In this document: positions 43,965 to 52,497 of the stretch, piece after piece | Layout: each line of letters begins with the position of its first letter | Numbering within the stretch: the first letter of the stretch is position 1 | Origin: Romboutsia faecis | GTDB taxonomy: Bacteria; Bacillota; Clostridia; Peptostreptococcales; Peptostreptococcaceae | Direction: 5' to 3' | Assembly (NCBI RefSeq): GCF_014323405.1 | Contig: NZ_JACRWE010000005.1 | Location: forward strand, 124,001-188,000 | Length of the DNA: 64,000 bases | Notes under the pieces: model-generated | Database searches by the model: none | The model's input: only the letters and a program-made list of their open reading frames with translations | Told to the model about the DNA's origin: nothing | Made by a program: the position numbers and the translations under genes

Positions 43965-44561
43965 TTATAGTTTAGAGTAGTATTCAACAACTAAAATATC
44001 ATTTATTTCAATTGGAACTTCATTTCTTTCAGGTATTTTCGTTAAAGTACCTGAGAATGAATCTACATCTTTACTTAAGTATGCAAATTGGCTAAGGGCA
44101 TTACTTAAGAAACTTTCTTTAAACAGTATATTGTTACGAGATTTTTCTCTAAGTGATATAACTTGTCCTACAGAAACTCCATAAGAAGGTATATCTACTT
44201 TTTTTCCATCTACTAATATGTGACCATGAACTACCATTTGACGAGCTTGTCTTATAGAACTAGCTAGTCCTAATCTGTAAACTAAGTTATCTAATCTACA
44301 CTCTAACATTTGGATTAATGCTGTACCTGTAGATTCTTTAGATTTTGTCGCCTTTTTTACGTAATTAGAAAATTGTTTTTCTAAAACACCATAGTAAGCT
44401 TTTAATCTTTGCTTTTCAAGTAACTGAGTTCCATAAGGTGATAACTTTTTGTCAGCTCTTGAAGTTCCTTTTGTAGCTCTGTCCATTGCTTTTGGATGAC
44501 CACATACGTTTAATCCTAATCTCCTACATTGTTTAAATCTAGGTCCCATCATTTTTGCCAT
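43965..44561 (-). CDS. rpsD: 30S ribosomal protein S4, stand-alone copy
   Basis: S4 protein, 198 aa, primary rRNA-binding and assembly protein. The S4 domain ([41 protein letters not shown]) is intact. The N-terminus has only C12 and C20, not the four-Cys zinc site of some S4 proteins, so it is a zinc-free form. In Clostridia S4 is normally encoded in the alpha operon with rpoA; this copy is alone, which suggests a paralog. Its promoter (44644-44616) overlaps a Fur-family-like box, suggesting control by metal supply. Confidence 0.93.
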   Translation of the reverse strand: MAKMMGPRFKQCRRLGLNVCGHPKAMDRATKGTSRADKKLSPYGTQLLEKQRLKAYYGVLEKQFSNYVKKATKSKESTGTALIQMLECRLDNLVYRLGLASSIRQARQMVVHGHILVDGKKVDIPSYGVSVGQVISLREKSRNNILFKESFLSNALSQFAYLSKDVDSFSGTLTKIPERNEVPIEINDILVVEYYSKL

Positions 44562-44615
44562 AATTATCTTCTCCTTAAAAATTAAAATTGCCGCGATAAT
44601 TTTTAAGCCAATATA

Positions 44616-44644
44616 ATTATAACATATAAGAATATTTGATGCAA
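44616..44644 (-). promoter_or_regulatory. rpsD promoter
   Basis: On the minus strand TTGCAT (44644-44639), 17 bases, TATAAT (44621-44616). Leader of about 48 nt. Confidence 0.7.
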
Positions 44645-44660
44645 ATGAAATTCATTATCA
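44641..44660. promoter_or_regulatory. Fur-family-like box at the rpsD promoter
   Basis: On the minus strand TGATAATGAATTTCATTTGC, containing the 13-bp palindrome AATGAAATTCATT. It agrees with the 19-bp GATAATGATAATCATTATC consensus at 14 positions and overlaps the -35. Whether Fur, Zur or PerR binds is unknown. Confidence 0.5.
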
Positions 44661-44663
44661 AAA

Positions 44664-44928
44664 CAAAAAAAGACCACGCGTCCATTCGTGGTCTTTTAGA
44701 AGAAGTTAGTGTAATTTACACATATAATTAGTGTAAAGAAATTCATGGCTATATGAACAATGTAAATACGCTTTAAAATATTTTAGTATTAATAAATGTG
44801 TAATCGGATACGTTACAATAAATATGACAGAGAATATTTTATAAAAAGTATTAATTACTAAGTACTTAATAAAGCAGTATTAGATTGTATATTATTAATC
44901 CCAATCCCTTGGTAATAATTTTAAGCCT
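44664..44928 (-). ncRNA. Candidate noncoding RNA from a duplicated rpsD-type promoter
   Basis: About 260 nt from the second promoter copy (44963-44935) to the terminator at 44697-44667. It contains no ribosome site with a reading frame. Its first 25 nt are close to the rpsD leader (both have GGCTTAAAA-TTATT-like sequence), then it diverges. It may be a regulatory RNA, or the remains of a second gene copy that lost its coding part. Confidence 0.42.
44667..44697 (-). terminator. Terminator upstream of the rpsD promoter
   Basis: AAAAGACCACG / CGTGGTCTTTT, 11-bp perfect stem, T7 on the minus strand. Confidence 0.85.
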
Positions 44929-44934
44929 AAATAT

Positions 44935-44963
44935 AATATAGCATATATAAAAATAAAATGCAA
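44935..44963 (-). promoter_or_regulatory. Second copy of the rpsD-type promoter
   Basis: Minus strand TTGCAT (44963-44958), 17 bases, TATATT (44940-44935). Confidence 0.5.
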
Positions 44964-44979
44964 ATGAAATTCATTATCA
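44960..44979. promoter_or_regulatory. Second Fur-family-like box
   Basis: GCAAATGAAATTCATTATCA, identical over 20 bases to the box at 44641-44660 and in the same position relative to its promoter. Confidence 0.5.
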
Positions 44980-45068
44980 ATTTTTTATAATATAAATAAT
45001 CATAAAAAAGTAAAAATATGTATAAAAATGTACTACAATTAAATTAATATTAGTAAAAGGGGAATAAA

Positions 45069-46757
45069 ATGAAAGAGATAATAGAAATATTAATTGGGAT
45101 AGGATGTGTATTTTTAGTTGGATTTTTAATTTCTTCATATAGTAATATGGTTAGATTAAAAAATTTAAAGAAAAAAATAATTGAAGGTTATGCTCAACAA
45201 ATAGATATTGACGAAGTTGATATAAAAATGAATAGAGTATCTAGTTATTATGAAAATAAGTGTAATGCTAAGATTATAGATAACTCAAATATTGTAGATG
45301 ACATAACTTGGAATGATCTTAATATGGACGAAGTATTTAAAAAAATTAATAATACTCAAAGTACAGTTGGACAAGAAAAACTATATGATATGTTAAGACG
45401 TAGTTTATATGATGATAATTTGAAAAATAGAGATAGGATAATATCTTATTTTAAAGAAAATGAAAGTGATAGATTTAACTTACAGTATATTTTAGGGAAA
45501 TTAGGATATAGCAAAGAAGCCTATACATCTAACTGCTTATTTAATGAAGATTTTAATGGAAAAAATAAATTATTAAAATATAAAATATTATCAAAATTAC
45601 CCATTATAAATTTGATATTAGTATTTTTTAACAAATTTTTTGTATTACCTATGATAGGATTTGCTTGTCTGAACATATACATAAGTTTAAATGAAAGAAG
45701 AAAAAATTATAGCACAGAAGGATTTACATATCTAATAAAAGTTATAAATATTGCGAGGAAAATAAAATCACTAAATATAAATGTAATAAACGAGAATTTA
45801 GATGATATAAGTGAGGATTTAAAGAGAGTTAAAAAAATAAGACGAAAAAGTATAGGTAGTGATCCAAATTCACTAATATCGGAGATAAATATTTTAAGTG
45901 AATATACAAATATGCTTTTCTTATCAGAATTAATTACATATGAAAAAATTAAGAAAACTATTATAGAAAATAAAGATTATTTAATTAATATATATGAATT
46001 TGTAGGCAGTATAGATGCCTTAATTGCTGTAGCATCTTTTAGAGATAGTTTAGATTATTTTACTAAGCCAGTTTTGAATGAAAGTATAAATAAAGGTGAG
46101 AAACATTTAATGTTTAAAGAGATGTATCATCCTTTAATTAAGAATCCAGTAGCTAATTCTGGGAGTTTTGATAAGAGTGCTTTAATAACAGGGTCTAATG
46201 CTTCGGGTAAGTCGACTTTTATAAAAACTATTGCTATAAATGCTATTCTAGCACAAAGTATATATACTTGTTGTGCTAAAGAATATTTATCATCTTACTT
46301 TAAGATATATACATCAATGGCTTTAAAAGATAGTGTATTAAGTAATGAAAGTTATTATATAGTAGAAATCAAATCATTAAAACGGATTTTAGATAATGTA
46401 GACGATAGAATTCCATCTTTATGTTTTGTAGATGAAATACTACGAGGAACAAATACTGTTGAACGTATAGCATCATCTAGCGAGGTTTTAAAAACTCTTA
46501 GTGAAGATAATTGTATCTGCTTTGCAGCTACACATGATATAGAATTAACCTACTTACTAGAAAATAGATTTAATAATTATCACTTTGAGGAAAATATTAC
46601 AGATAATGATATTAGGTTTGATTACAAACTTTATAAAGGTAGGGCTGAGAGTAGAAATGCTATAAAGTTACTAAGCTTTATGGGGTATAGTGACAATATA
46701 GTGAAAAGAGCACAAGAAAGGGCAGAAAAATTCGTTTGTACAGGAAAATGGCAATAA
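45069..46757 (+). CDS. Membrane-anchored MutS-like ATPase
   Basis: 562 aa with a C-terminal MutS ATPase domain: Walker A GSNASGKSTFIKT near 375, Walker B FVDEILRGTNTVER, and the conserved THDIELTYLL. Unlike true MutS it lacks the mismatch-recognition domain and starts with a membrane segment (about 5-24), with a second hydrophobic stretch near 175-205. Such proteins are common next to ordinary mutS/mutL in Clostridia and Bacteroides but have no assigned role; they probably do not do mismatch repair. RBS AAAAGGGG. Next gene starts 14 bases after its stop. Confidence 0.82.
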   Translation: MKEIIEILIGIGCVFLVGFLISSYSNMVRLKNLKKKIIEGYAQQIDIDEVDIKMNRVSSYYENKCNAKIIDNSNIVDDITWNDLNMDEVFKKINNTQSTVGQEKLYDMLRRSLYDDNLKNRDRIISYFKENESDRFNLQYILGKLGYSKEAYTSNCLFNEDFNGKNKLLKYKILSKLPIINLILVFFNKFFVLPMIGFACLNIYISLNERRKNYSTEGFTYLIKVINIARKIKSLNINVINENLDDISEDLKRVKKIRRKSIGSDPNSLISEINILSEYTNMLFLSELITYEKIKKTIIENKDYLINIYEFVGSIDALIAVASFRDSLDYFTKPVLNESINKGEKHLMFKEMYHPLIKNPVANSGSFDKSALITGSNASGKSTFIKTIAINAILAQSIYTCCAKEYLSSYFKIYTSMALKDSVLSNESYYIVEIKSLKRILDNVDDRIPSLCFVDEILRGTNTVERIASSSEVLKTLSEDNCICFAATHDIELTYLLENRFNNYHFEENITDNDIRFDYKLYKGRAESRNAIKLLSFMGYSDNIVKRAQERAEKFVCTGKWQ

Positions 46758-46771
46758 AGGTAGGGAAAAAG

Positions 46772-47401
46772 ATGAAAAAAACAATGAATTTAATTTTTTG
46801 TATTTTTTTTAGTTTATTAATAATAGGTTCAAGTACAATGATAACCGTTGGATTTAAGCAATTATACTATTTTGATATAAACTACTTAAATATATCAGAA
46901 CAAAATAATTTAACAAAAGAAGAGATAAAGATTAATTACGATTATATGATAGACTATAACTTAAATAAGATTTCAGGAGAATTTGATCTACCAACGATAA
47001 AATCATCTCCAGAAGGAAAAGTACATTTTGAAGAAGTAAAAGAGATTATACAAAATGTAATCAAGCTACTGATAGTATCTTTAATAATAACTATAATAGG
47101 AATAATTGCTAATTTGAAAAATAATAATATAGAATTCTTAAATATAACATCAAAATTAGTAATAATACTACCAATTTTAGTATCAATACCAATGTTAATA
47201 AATTTTGATAAGACATTTGTTGCATTTCATGAGTTAATGTTTGATAATGACTACTGGATCTTTGATCCTTCAAAAGATCCAGTAATAAATATACTTCCTC
47301 AAGAATTCTTTTTTCATGCAGGATTATTTATAGTAATGTTAATATTACTAAGTAGTGTTATTTTACATATTATATACAAGCGTTACAATAATAAAAGATA
47401 A
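46772..47401 (+). CDS. TIGR01906/DUF1461 family integral membrane protein
   Basis: 209 aa, function unknown. Four membrane segments with a large outside loop between the first two; the family signature near the end of the third loop is FHELMFDNDYWIFDPSKDP followed by ILPQEFFFHAG. The start is taken as ATG 46772 behind AAAGGTAGGG; earlier in-frame codons (46736, 46748) overlap the upstream gene. It is probably in one transcript with the MutS-like gene. Confidence 0.8.
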   Translation: MKKTMNLIFCIFFSLLIIGSSTMITVGFKQLYYFDINYLNISEQNNLTKEEIKINYDYMIDYNLNKISGEFDLPTIKSSPEGKVHFEEVKEIIQNVIKLLIVSLIITIIGIIANLKNNNIEFLNITSKLVIILPILVSIPMLINFDKTFVAFHELMFDNDYWIFDPSKDPVINILPQEFFFHAGLFIVMLILLSSVILHIIYKRYNNKR

Positions 47402-47529
47402 GTATACATACTTAATAAGAACATACTATGTTAATAAATTGAATATAATAAATCAATATAAAAATAAATTAATAATTGATTAAAAAACTTTTAAAATAAT
47501 ATAGATTTCTAATAATAAATATAATTTGA

Positions 47530-47553
47530 AAAAGATTTAATTAATCTTTTTTT
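47530..47553. terminator. Terminator between convergent genes
   Basis: AAAAGATT-TAATT-AATCTTTT followed by TTT; covers the stop of the minus-strand gene. Confidence 0.55.
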
Positions 47554-47804
47554 GAAGCAATCTTCATAATGTCTTTATATCTGCTCATAATATAATCAAA
47601 ATTTCTAGGATTATGAGGAAGAAGGCATTTACTACAATCTTTAAATCCATTTTCATTATATTTAAAGTTACCACCGCAATCTTCTCCTAAAGCATATAAA
47701 GGGCAGTAACAAAATAGGCAGTTAAACTCTTCAGGTTTATTCGTTTTATGACATGGAAAATACTCACATTTTTTATGATTAAAGAATTTATAATTTTCAC
47801 TCAT
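47541..47804 (-). CDS. Cysteine-rich small domain protein
   Basis: 87 aa with ten cysteines in metal-binding pairs: KKCEYFPCHK, NCLFCYCPLY, DCGGNF and DCSKCLLPH. This is the pattern of the 'cysteine-rich small domain' family (PF04071-like), usually taken to bind zinc or an Fe-S centre; function unknown. ATG behind GGAGGTATACT. It sits alone between two + strand units. Confidence 0.78.
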   Translation of the reverse strand: MSENYKFFNHKKCEYFPCHKTNKPEEFNCLFCYCPLYALGEDCGGNFKYNENGFKDCSKCLLPHNPRNFDYIMSRYKDIMKIASKKD

Positions 47805-47916
47805 AGTATACCTCCAGGTTTTAAATGTCTATAATATAAGATACATAATTTATTGAAATTATCCGCAATATAATTATACTAAAGTTTTATAATAATATAG
47901 TAAAAATTTACATCAA

Positions 47917-47925
47917 TGGTATAAT
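47917..47925 (+). promoter_or_regulatory. Extended -10 promoter of hflX
   Basis: TGGTATAAT, 45 bases before the hflX ATG; no good -35. Confidence 0.4.
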
Positions 47926-47969
47926 AATAAGGAATTTAATTCACAATCACAGATTAAAGAGGTGTTCAG

Positions 47970-49253
47970 ATGCAAGAAAAAAAAGAAAGAGCTTTACTTG
48001 TTGGACTTAATATAACGTCCACATCAAGAAGAATAGATGATATAGATATAAACGAATCAATGGAAGAATTAAAAGAGTTAACAAAGGCTGCAGGAGCAGA
48101 AGTTGTAGGAAGTATAACTCAAAATAGGCAATCAAGAGATGCAGCATATTATATAGGTAAAGGTAAGGTTGAGGAGCTTAAAGCTTATTGTGAATCATTA
48201 GATGCCTCTATGGTAATTTTTAATGATGAATTATCGGGAGCACATATAAGAAATATAGAGGAAATAGTAGGGATTAAAGTTATAGATAGAACTACTTTAA
48301 TACTAGATATATTTGCACAAAGAGCCTTAAGTAAAGAAGGGAAACTTCAAGTTGAGCTTGCTCAGTTAAAATATAGATTACCTAGACTTTATGGTATGGG
48401 TGGAGAAATGAGTAGAACTGGTGCTGGTATAGGAACAAGAGGACCAGGAGAGCAAAAACTGGAAGTAGATAAAAGACATATTTTAAACAAAGCAGCAGAT
48501 ATAAGAAGAGAACTTAGAGAGGTTAAAAAGAACAGAGAAACTCAAAGAGTACAACGTTTAAAATCAAATATACCAATAGTTGCACTTGTTGGGTACACAA
48601 ATGCAGGAAAATCTACGTTACTGAACGAATTAATAAAGACACATAAAGATTATGATGTAGAGAAAGAAGTTATGGCAAAAGATATGCTATTTGCAACTTT
48701 AGATGTAACTTTAAGAAAAGCATTACTACCAAATAAAAAAGAGTTTTTAGTTGTAGATACTGTTGGATTTGTCAGTAAACTTCCCCATGATTTAGTAGAA
48801 GCTTTCAAAGCTACCTTAGAAGAAGTTCAATATGCAGACTTAATTTTACATGTAATTGATGCTACTAATAGTAGTTATGAGTTACAAAAGAAAACTACTG
48901 AATCTGTACTTAAGGAATTAGGGGCTGATGATAAGCATACAATACTTGTTTATAATAAAATTGATAGATTAGAATTAGATATTTATCCTAAGAATACAGA
49001 TGATGTAATTTATATATCTGCTAAAAAAGGAATAAATATGGAAAAATTATTGTATATGATAGAAGATGCATTAATGAAGAATACTTACTCTGTAACTCTT
49101 CTATTACCTTATGATAAAGGACATATTTTCAGTAAAATTAAAGACAAATATAATGTAGAAAACTTTGAATATGGGGAAATTGGAATAACACTTGATGTAA
49201 ATTTAGAAGAAGAAGATTATAATATATATAAAGAGTATATATTAGAGAAGTAG
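47970..49253 (+). CDS. hflX: Ribosome-associated GTPase HflX
   Basis: GTPase that splits stalled ribosomes, 427 aa. The N-terminal HflX domain (VGLNITSTSRR, GKGKVEELKAY, FNDELSGAHIRNIE, DRTTLILDIFAQRA) and the Gly-rich GGIGTRGPGE-like loop are followed by the G-domain with G1 GYTNAGKST near 210, G3 DTVGF, G4 NKID and G5 SAKKG. RBS AAAGAGGTG. The next gene begins 8 bases later and may be co-transcribed. Confidence 0.94.
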   Translation: MQEKKERALLVGLNITSTSRRIDDIDINESMEELKELTKAAGAEVVGSITQNRQSRDAAYYIGKGKVEELKAYCESLDASMVIFNDELSGAHIRNIEEIVGIKVIDRTTLILDIFAQRALSKEGKLQVELAQLKYRLPRLYGMGGEMSRTGAGIGTRGPGEQKLEVDKRHILNKAADIRRELREVKKNRETQRVQRLKSNIPIVALVGYTNAGKSTLLNELIKTHKDYDVEKEVMAKDMLFATLDVTLRKALLPNKKEFLVVDTVGFVSKLPHDLVEAFKATLEEVQYADLILHVIDATNSSYELQKKTTESVLKELGADDKHTILVYNKIDRLELDIYPKNTDDVIYISAKKGINMEKLLYMIEDALMKNTYSVTLLLPYDKGHIFSKIKDKYNVENFEYGEIGITLDVNLEEEDYNIYKEYILEK

Positions 49254-49261
49254 GTAATAAT

Positions 49262-49924
49262 ATGAATATAAGTTGGGATAATATAGACCAATTGGAAGAT
49301 TATTTCATAACCTATCTTCTTTATAAAGAATCCAAAACAGTATCTCAAATTAGTAAGATTAGAAATATTTCAACAACAGAGGTAAATGACCATCTAATAA
49401 GAGCAAAATTAGAAATAAAAGCAATGCTTAAAGATGAATTAGAATCATCTAAAGATATTTTAGATAAATTTCTAGAATTAAATAAAGAAAAAAGAATTGC
49501 TTTTATGGAAAGTTTACATGAAGAAAGGATGGTTGACTTTAAGAGAAGACTTTATAAGAGAATACTAATTGAAAGAAATGCTGAAGATTTAATGATTCTT
49601 ATTTGGGCAACAGGTGAGCTTAAGGATGATAGATTTTTAAAATTATTACATCCATTAACAAGCCATAGACATTCTGATGTAAGAAGGATAACATATTCAG
49701 CACTTCGAAAAATTGAATCACCAAAAAGTAGAGAAGTTTTACAAAGAGGTTTATACGACACCAACGCACAGACTAGGCAATACTGTGCAAAGGCACTTTC
49801 AAAAATAGGAAATGAAACAAGTTTAAAGATGCTAAGACAATTAAAGAATAAAAAGCAATTTGAAAAAGACTATGTGTTGAGAGCTTATGATGAAGCTATT
49901 GATACGTTAGAAAAAGGTGATTAG
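49262..49924 (+). CDS. HEAT-repeat protein with N-terminal helix-turn-helix-like segment
   Basis: 220 aa, function unknown. Residues about 15-55 (ESKTVSQISKIRNISTTEVND) look like a sigma-factor-type HTH; residues 100-215 are HEAT/PBS-lyase-like repeats (HRHSDVRRITYSALRKIESP, DTNAQTRQYCAKALSKIGNE) suited to protein binding. It lies 8 bases after hflX, and the pair hflX-HEAT protein suggests a translation-related partner, which is inference only. Confidence 0.7.
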   Translation: MNISWDNIDQLEDYFITYLLYKESKTVSQISKIRNISTTEVNDHLIRAKLEIKAMLKDELESSKDILDKFLELNKEKRIAFMESLHEERMVDFKRRLYKRILIERNAEDLMILIWATGELKDDRFLKLLHPLTSHRHSDVRRITYSALRKIESPKSREVLQRGLYDTNAQTRQYCAKALSKIGNETSLKMLRQLKNKKQFEKDYVLRAYDEAIDTLEKGD

Positions 49925-50001
49925 CACAAAGTTATGTATCCATTAAAGTGTATCGATAGATGAGAACCAAAAAATAGTTAAAATAACTAGGAGGGTTTAA
50001 T

Positions 50002-50451
50002 ATGATAGTAAGACGCTGTGCTGGTGGAGTTGTATTTTATGCTAATAAGGTACTTTTATTAAAAAATGATAGAGATGAATGGACATTACCAAAAGGAAAA
50101 ATTCATGATGGTGAATTAGCTCAAGAGAGCGCAATCCACAGAGTAAAAGAAGAAACAGGAATAAACGCTACTACATTACAGGTTGCAGGAGATACTATGT
50201 ATGAATTCTTCTCAAGAAGCAGACAACAGCAAGTTTGCAATGCCATATCTTGGTATGTTATGGAGGCTCAAAATACAGAATACATAATAAAGGGTGATTT
50301 CAAAGATGGGGGATTCTATAAAGTAAAAGAAGCTCTTGAATTGTTAACTCATAATAAGGAAAAGTCATTAGTTGAAATATCATATAAAAAGTATAAAGAA
50401 ATTAAGAAAAATAGTTGTGATGGAAGTAATGTTGCCGTAAACTATAAATAA
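50002..50451 (+). CDS. NUDIX hydrolase with altered Nudix box
   Basis: 149 aa, Nudix fold. The Nudix box begins normally (G32-x5-E38) and keeps the metal-binding pair E50-E51 in VKEETGI, but the usual RE at 46-47 is His-Arg (HRVKEE), so the catalytic Glu of the RExxEE core is missing. WTLPKGKIHDGE is otherwise typical of nucleoside-diphosphate-derivative hydrolases. Activity may be changed or lost. RBS AGGAGGG; terminator follows. Confidence 0.82.
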   Translation: MIVRRCAGGVVFYANKVLLLKNDRDEWTLPKGKIHDGELAQESAIHRVKEETGINATTLQVAGDTMYEFFSRSRQQQVCNAISWYVMEAQNTEYIIKGDFKDGGFYKVKEALELLTHNKEKSLVEISYKKYKEIKKNSCDGSNVAVNYK

Positions 50452-50462
50452 ATGTAACTTAA

Positions 50463-50494
50463 AAAAAGAAAGGGTTAATGCCCTTTCTTTTTTA
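50463..50494 (+). terminator. Terminator after the NUDIX gene
   Basis: AAAAAGAAAGGG-TTAATG-CCCTTTCTTTTT, 12-bp perfect stem with T-tail. Confidence 0.85.
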
Positions 50495-50550
50495 AGCAAT
50501 AGATGAGCATAGGCTAAGTGAAATTAAAGCAAAAGATATAGGAGGAATTA

Positions 50551-51195
50551 ATGAGTAGTTATAAGACTTTACATGATTTTGGTAGTGACGAAATTATAAT
50601 AGAAAAATCAACTTTTATTGGTTATGCTAAACCTATAAAAACTGAAGAAGAAGCTGTTGAATTCGTAAATGAAATAAAGAAAAAACATAAGGATGCAACT
50701 CATAATGTATGGGCTTATACCGTTGGTCCAACTATGAATATTCAAAGATATAGTGATGATGGAGAACCGCAAGGTACTGCTGGAATACCGACTTTAGAGG
50801 TTATAAAAAAAGAAGATTTAAGAGATGTAGTAGTTGTTGTTACTAGATATTTTGGCGGAATAAAATTAGGTGCTGGCGGATTAGTTAGAGCATATACAAA
50901 GGGTGCTAAAGTAGGACTTGAAGCTGCTAAGATAATTGAAAAGGTAATGTATAAGGAAGTAAAGATAAAGATAGATTATAATCAACTAGGTAAAGTTCAA
51001 AATGAAATTATGAATTTAGGATATTTTATAAAAGATACTATATATGAAGATAACGTTGAGATAATAGTTTATAGTAAGCTTGAAGAGGTTGAAGCTTTAA
51101 CTTCTAGAATGATAGATATAACTAGCGCTACAGTAGGAATAGTATTGGGAGATGAGTTTTATTTATCGGAACAAAATGGAGAGATTATTTTATAA
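50551..51195 (+). CDS. YigZ/IMPACT family protein
   Basis: 214 aa protein of the UPF0029/YigZ family. The N-terminal IMPACT domain shows FIGYAKPIKTEEEAVEFV, ATHNVWAYTVG, RYSDDGEPQGTAGIP and RYFGGIKLGAGGLVRAY; the C-terminal part (about 135-205) is the EF-G-domain-V-like DUF1949. Family members bind nucleic acid and the ribosome is suspected as partner; molecular role not established. RBS AGGAGG; terminator follows. Confidence 0.92.
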   Translation: MSSYKTLHDFGSDEIIIEKSTFIGYAKPIKTEEEAVEFVNEIKKKHKDATHNVWAYTVGPTMNIQRYSDDGEPQGTAGIPTLEVIKKEDLRDVVVVVTRYFGGIKLGAGGLVRAYTKGAKVGLEAAKIIEKVMYKEVKIKIDYNQLGKVQNEIMNLGYFIKDTIYEDNVEIIVYSKLEEVEALTSRMIDITSATVGIVLGDEFYLSEQNGEIIL

Positions 51196-51209
51196 TATTG
51201 ATGAATATA

Positions 51210-51250
51210 AATAAGCAGTGCTCTTTATTAAAAGAGACTGCTTATTTTTT
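51210..51250 (+). terminator. Terminator after yigZ-type gene
   Basis: AATAAGCAGT with ACTGCTTATT and inner CTCTTT/AAAGAG, then T7. Confidence 0.8.
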
Positions 51251-51378
51251 TAGTTAACTGTGAGTTAATAAAAGTAAACTAATGCTTAACTAAGGTTCCA
51301 TTGTGACTATATTTAAATGAATATATAATCAATATATAAGGTCTTATAAAATAAAATGAAGTTAAATAGGAGGCAATT

Positions 51379-52440
51379 ATGGAATTACCTATTGGTAAAG
51401 TTATATATAAATTAAGAAAAGAAAAAGGAATAACACAAGAGAGTTTAGCTAATGCGGTAGGTGTATCTGTAGCAGCAGTATCAAAATGGGAGAGTAAAAA
51501 CTCATATCCGGATATTACTATATTACCTTCAATAGCTAGGTTTTTTAATACTAGTATAGATAATCTTTTAAATTATGAGATTGAAATCTCTAATGAAGAA
51601 GTTATGAAAATAAATTTAGAATGTGCAAGATTGTTTGAAACAGATAGCGTAGAAAATGCTATGAAGACTTGTGAAGAGTATATAAGACAATATCCAAATA
51701 ATTTATTCTTGAAATTTAGAATAGGATCTCTTTATATGATGTCTTTAGCTAGTGCATCTAGTGAAAAGGAGGCACAGATAATACTTAATAAAGCTATAGA
51801 ATTATTGGAACAGTCAATGAATAGTAAAGAGCAGGAAATAATGGAAACATCGAAATATACATTAAGCTCTTTATATACTATGAATGAAGAGTATGACAAG
51901 GCAGAAGAAATCTTACTAAGCTTGCCAAAAGTTACAGCTGATAGAGATGACATGTTAGTTGGATTATATATTAATCAAGGAAAGTATGATGAGGCAAAAA
52001 AAATCTTAAGAAACTTAACGTATAAGAGAATAAGTAATATAAAAATGTCTTTGGATAGTTATGTAAGCTTATCTATGAAGGATAATAATATTTCAAATGC
52101 TAAGGAAATATTAAACATTCAAAGTGAGTTATTAAGAATTTTTAATTTAGAAGATATATATGCAATTGGTACAAGTCTAATGTCTTCAGAAGTATACTCA
52201 AAAGAAAAAAATATAGAAAAAACGTTAGAACATATAGAAAAAATAATAGATAGCGTAAATCATAATCACAACCTTGAGGGACATTTATTATTTGATGGAA
52301 TTGAATTATTTGAAGGAGTACATTCAAAGTCATATGTTGTAGCTAATTTAAAGAGAGTAATTAGTGAAGATAGATATGACTTTATAAAGAATGATAAGAG
52401 ATATAAAGATATAATTCTTAAATTAGAAAGTATGATTTAG
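51379..52440 (+). CDS. XRE-type regulator with TPR-like C-terminus
   Basis: 353 aa. Residues about 7-60 are a Cro/CI helix-turn-helix (IYKLRKEKGITQESLANAVGV, shown to 20 residues at most: LRKEKGITQESLANAVGV then VSKWESKNSYPDI). The remaining 290 residues are helical repeats (TPR-like: AIELLEQSMNSKEQEIMETS, YDKAEEILLSLP, YDEAKKILRNL). This layout is like Rap/PlcR-related or AbiEi-unrelated single-component regulators that often bind peptides, but no peptide gene is seen downstream. RBS AGGAGGC. Target genes unknown. Confidence 0.85.
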   Translation: MELPIGKVIYKLRKEKGITQESLANAVGVSVAAVSKWESKNSYPDITILPSIARFFNTSIDNLLNYEIEISNEEVMKINLECARLFETDSVENAMKTCEEYIRQYPNNLFLKFRIGSLYMMSLASASSEKEAQIILNKAIELLEQSMNSKEQEIMETSKYTLSSLYTMNEEYDKAEEILLSLPKVTADRDDMLVGLYINQGKYDEAKKILRNLTYKRISNIKMSLDSYVSLSMKDNNISNAKEILNIQSELLRIFNLEDIYAIGTSLMSSEVYSKEKNIEKTLEHIEKIIDSVNHNHNLEGHLLFDGIELFEGVHSKSYVVANLKRVISEDRYDFIKNDKRYKDIILKLESMI

Positions 52441-52447
52441 GATAAGT

Positions 52448-52494
52448 AAAGGTATACATGATAGAAGATGAGATTTTAAATCATGTATACCTTT
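52448..52494. terminator. Terminator between convergent genes
   Basis: AAAGGTATACATGAT / ATCATGTATACCTTT, 15-bp perfect stem with a 17-base loop, T-rich on both sides. Confidence 0.8.
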
Positions 52495-52497
52495 ATA

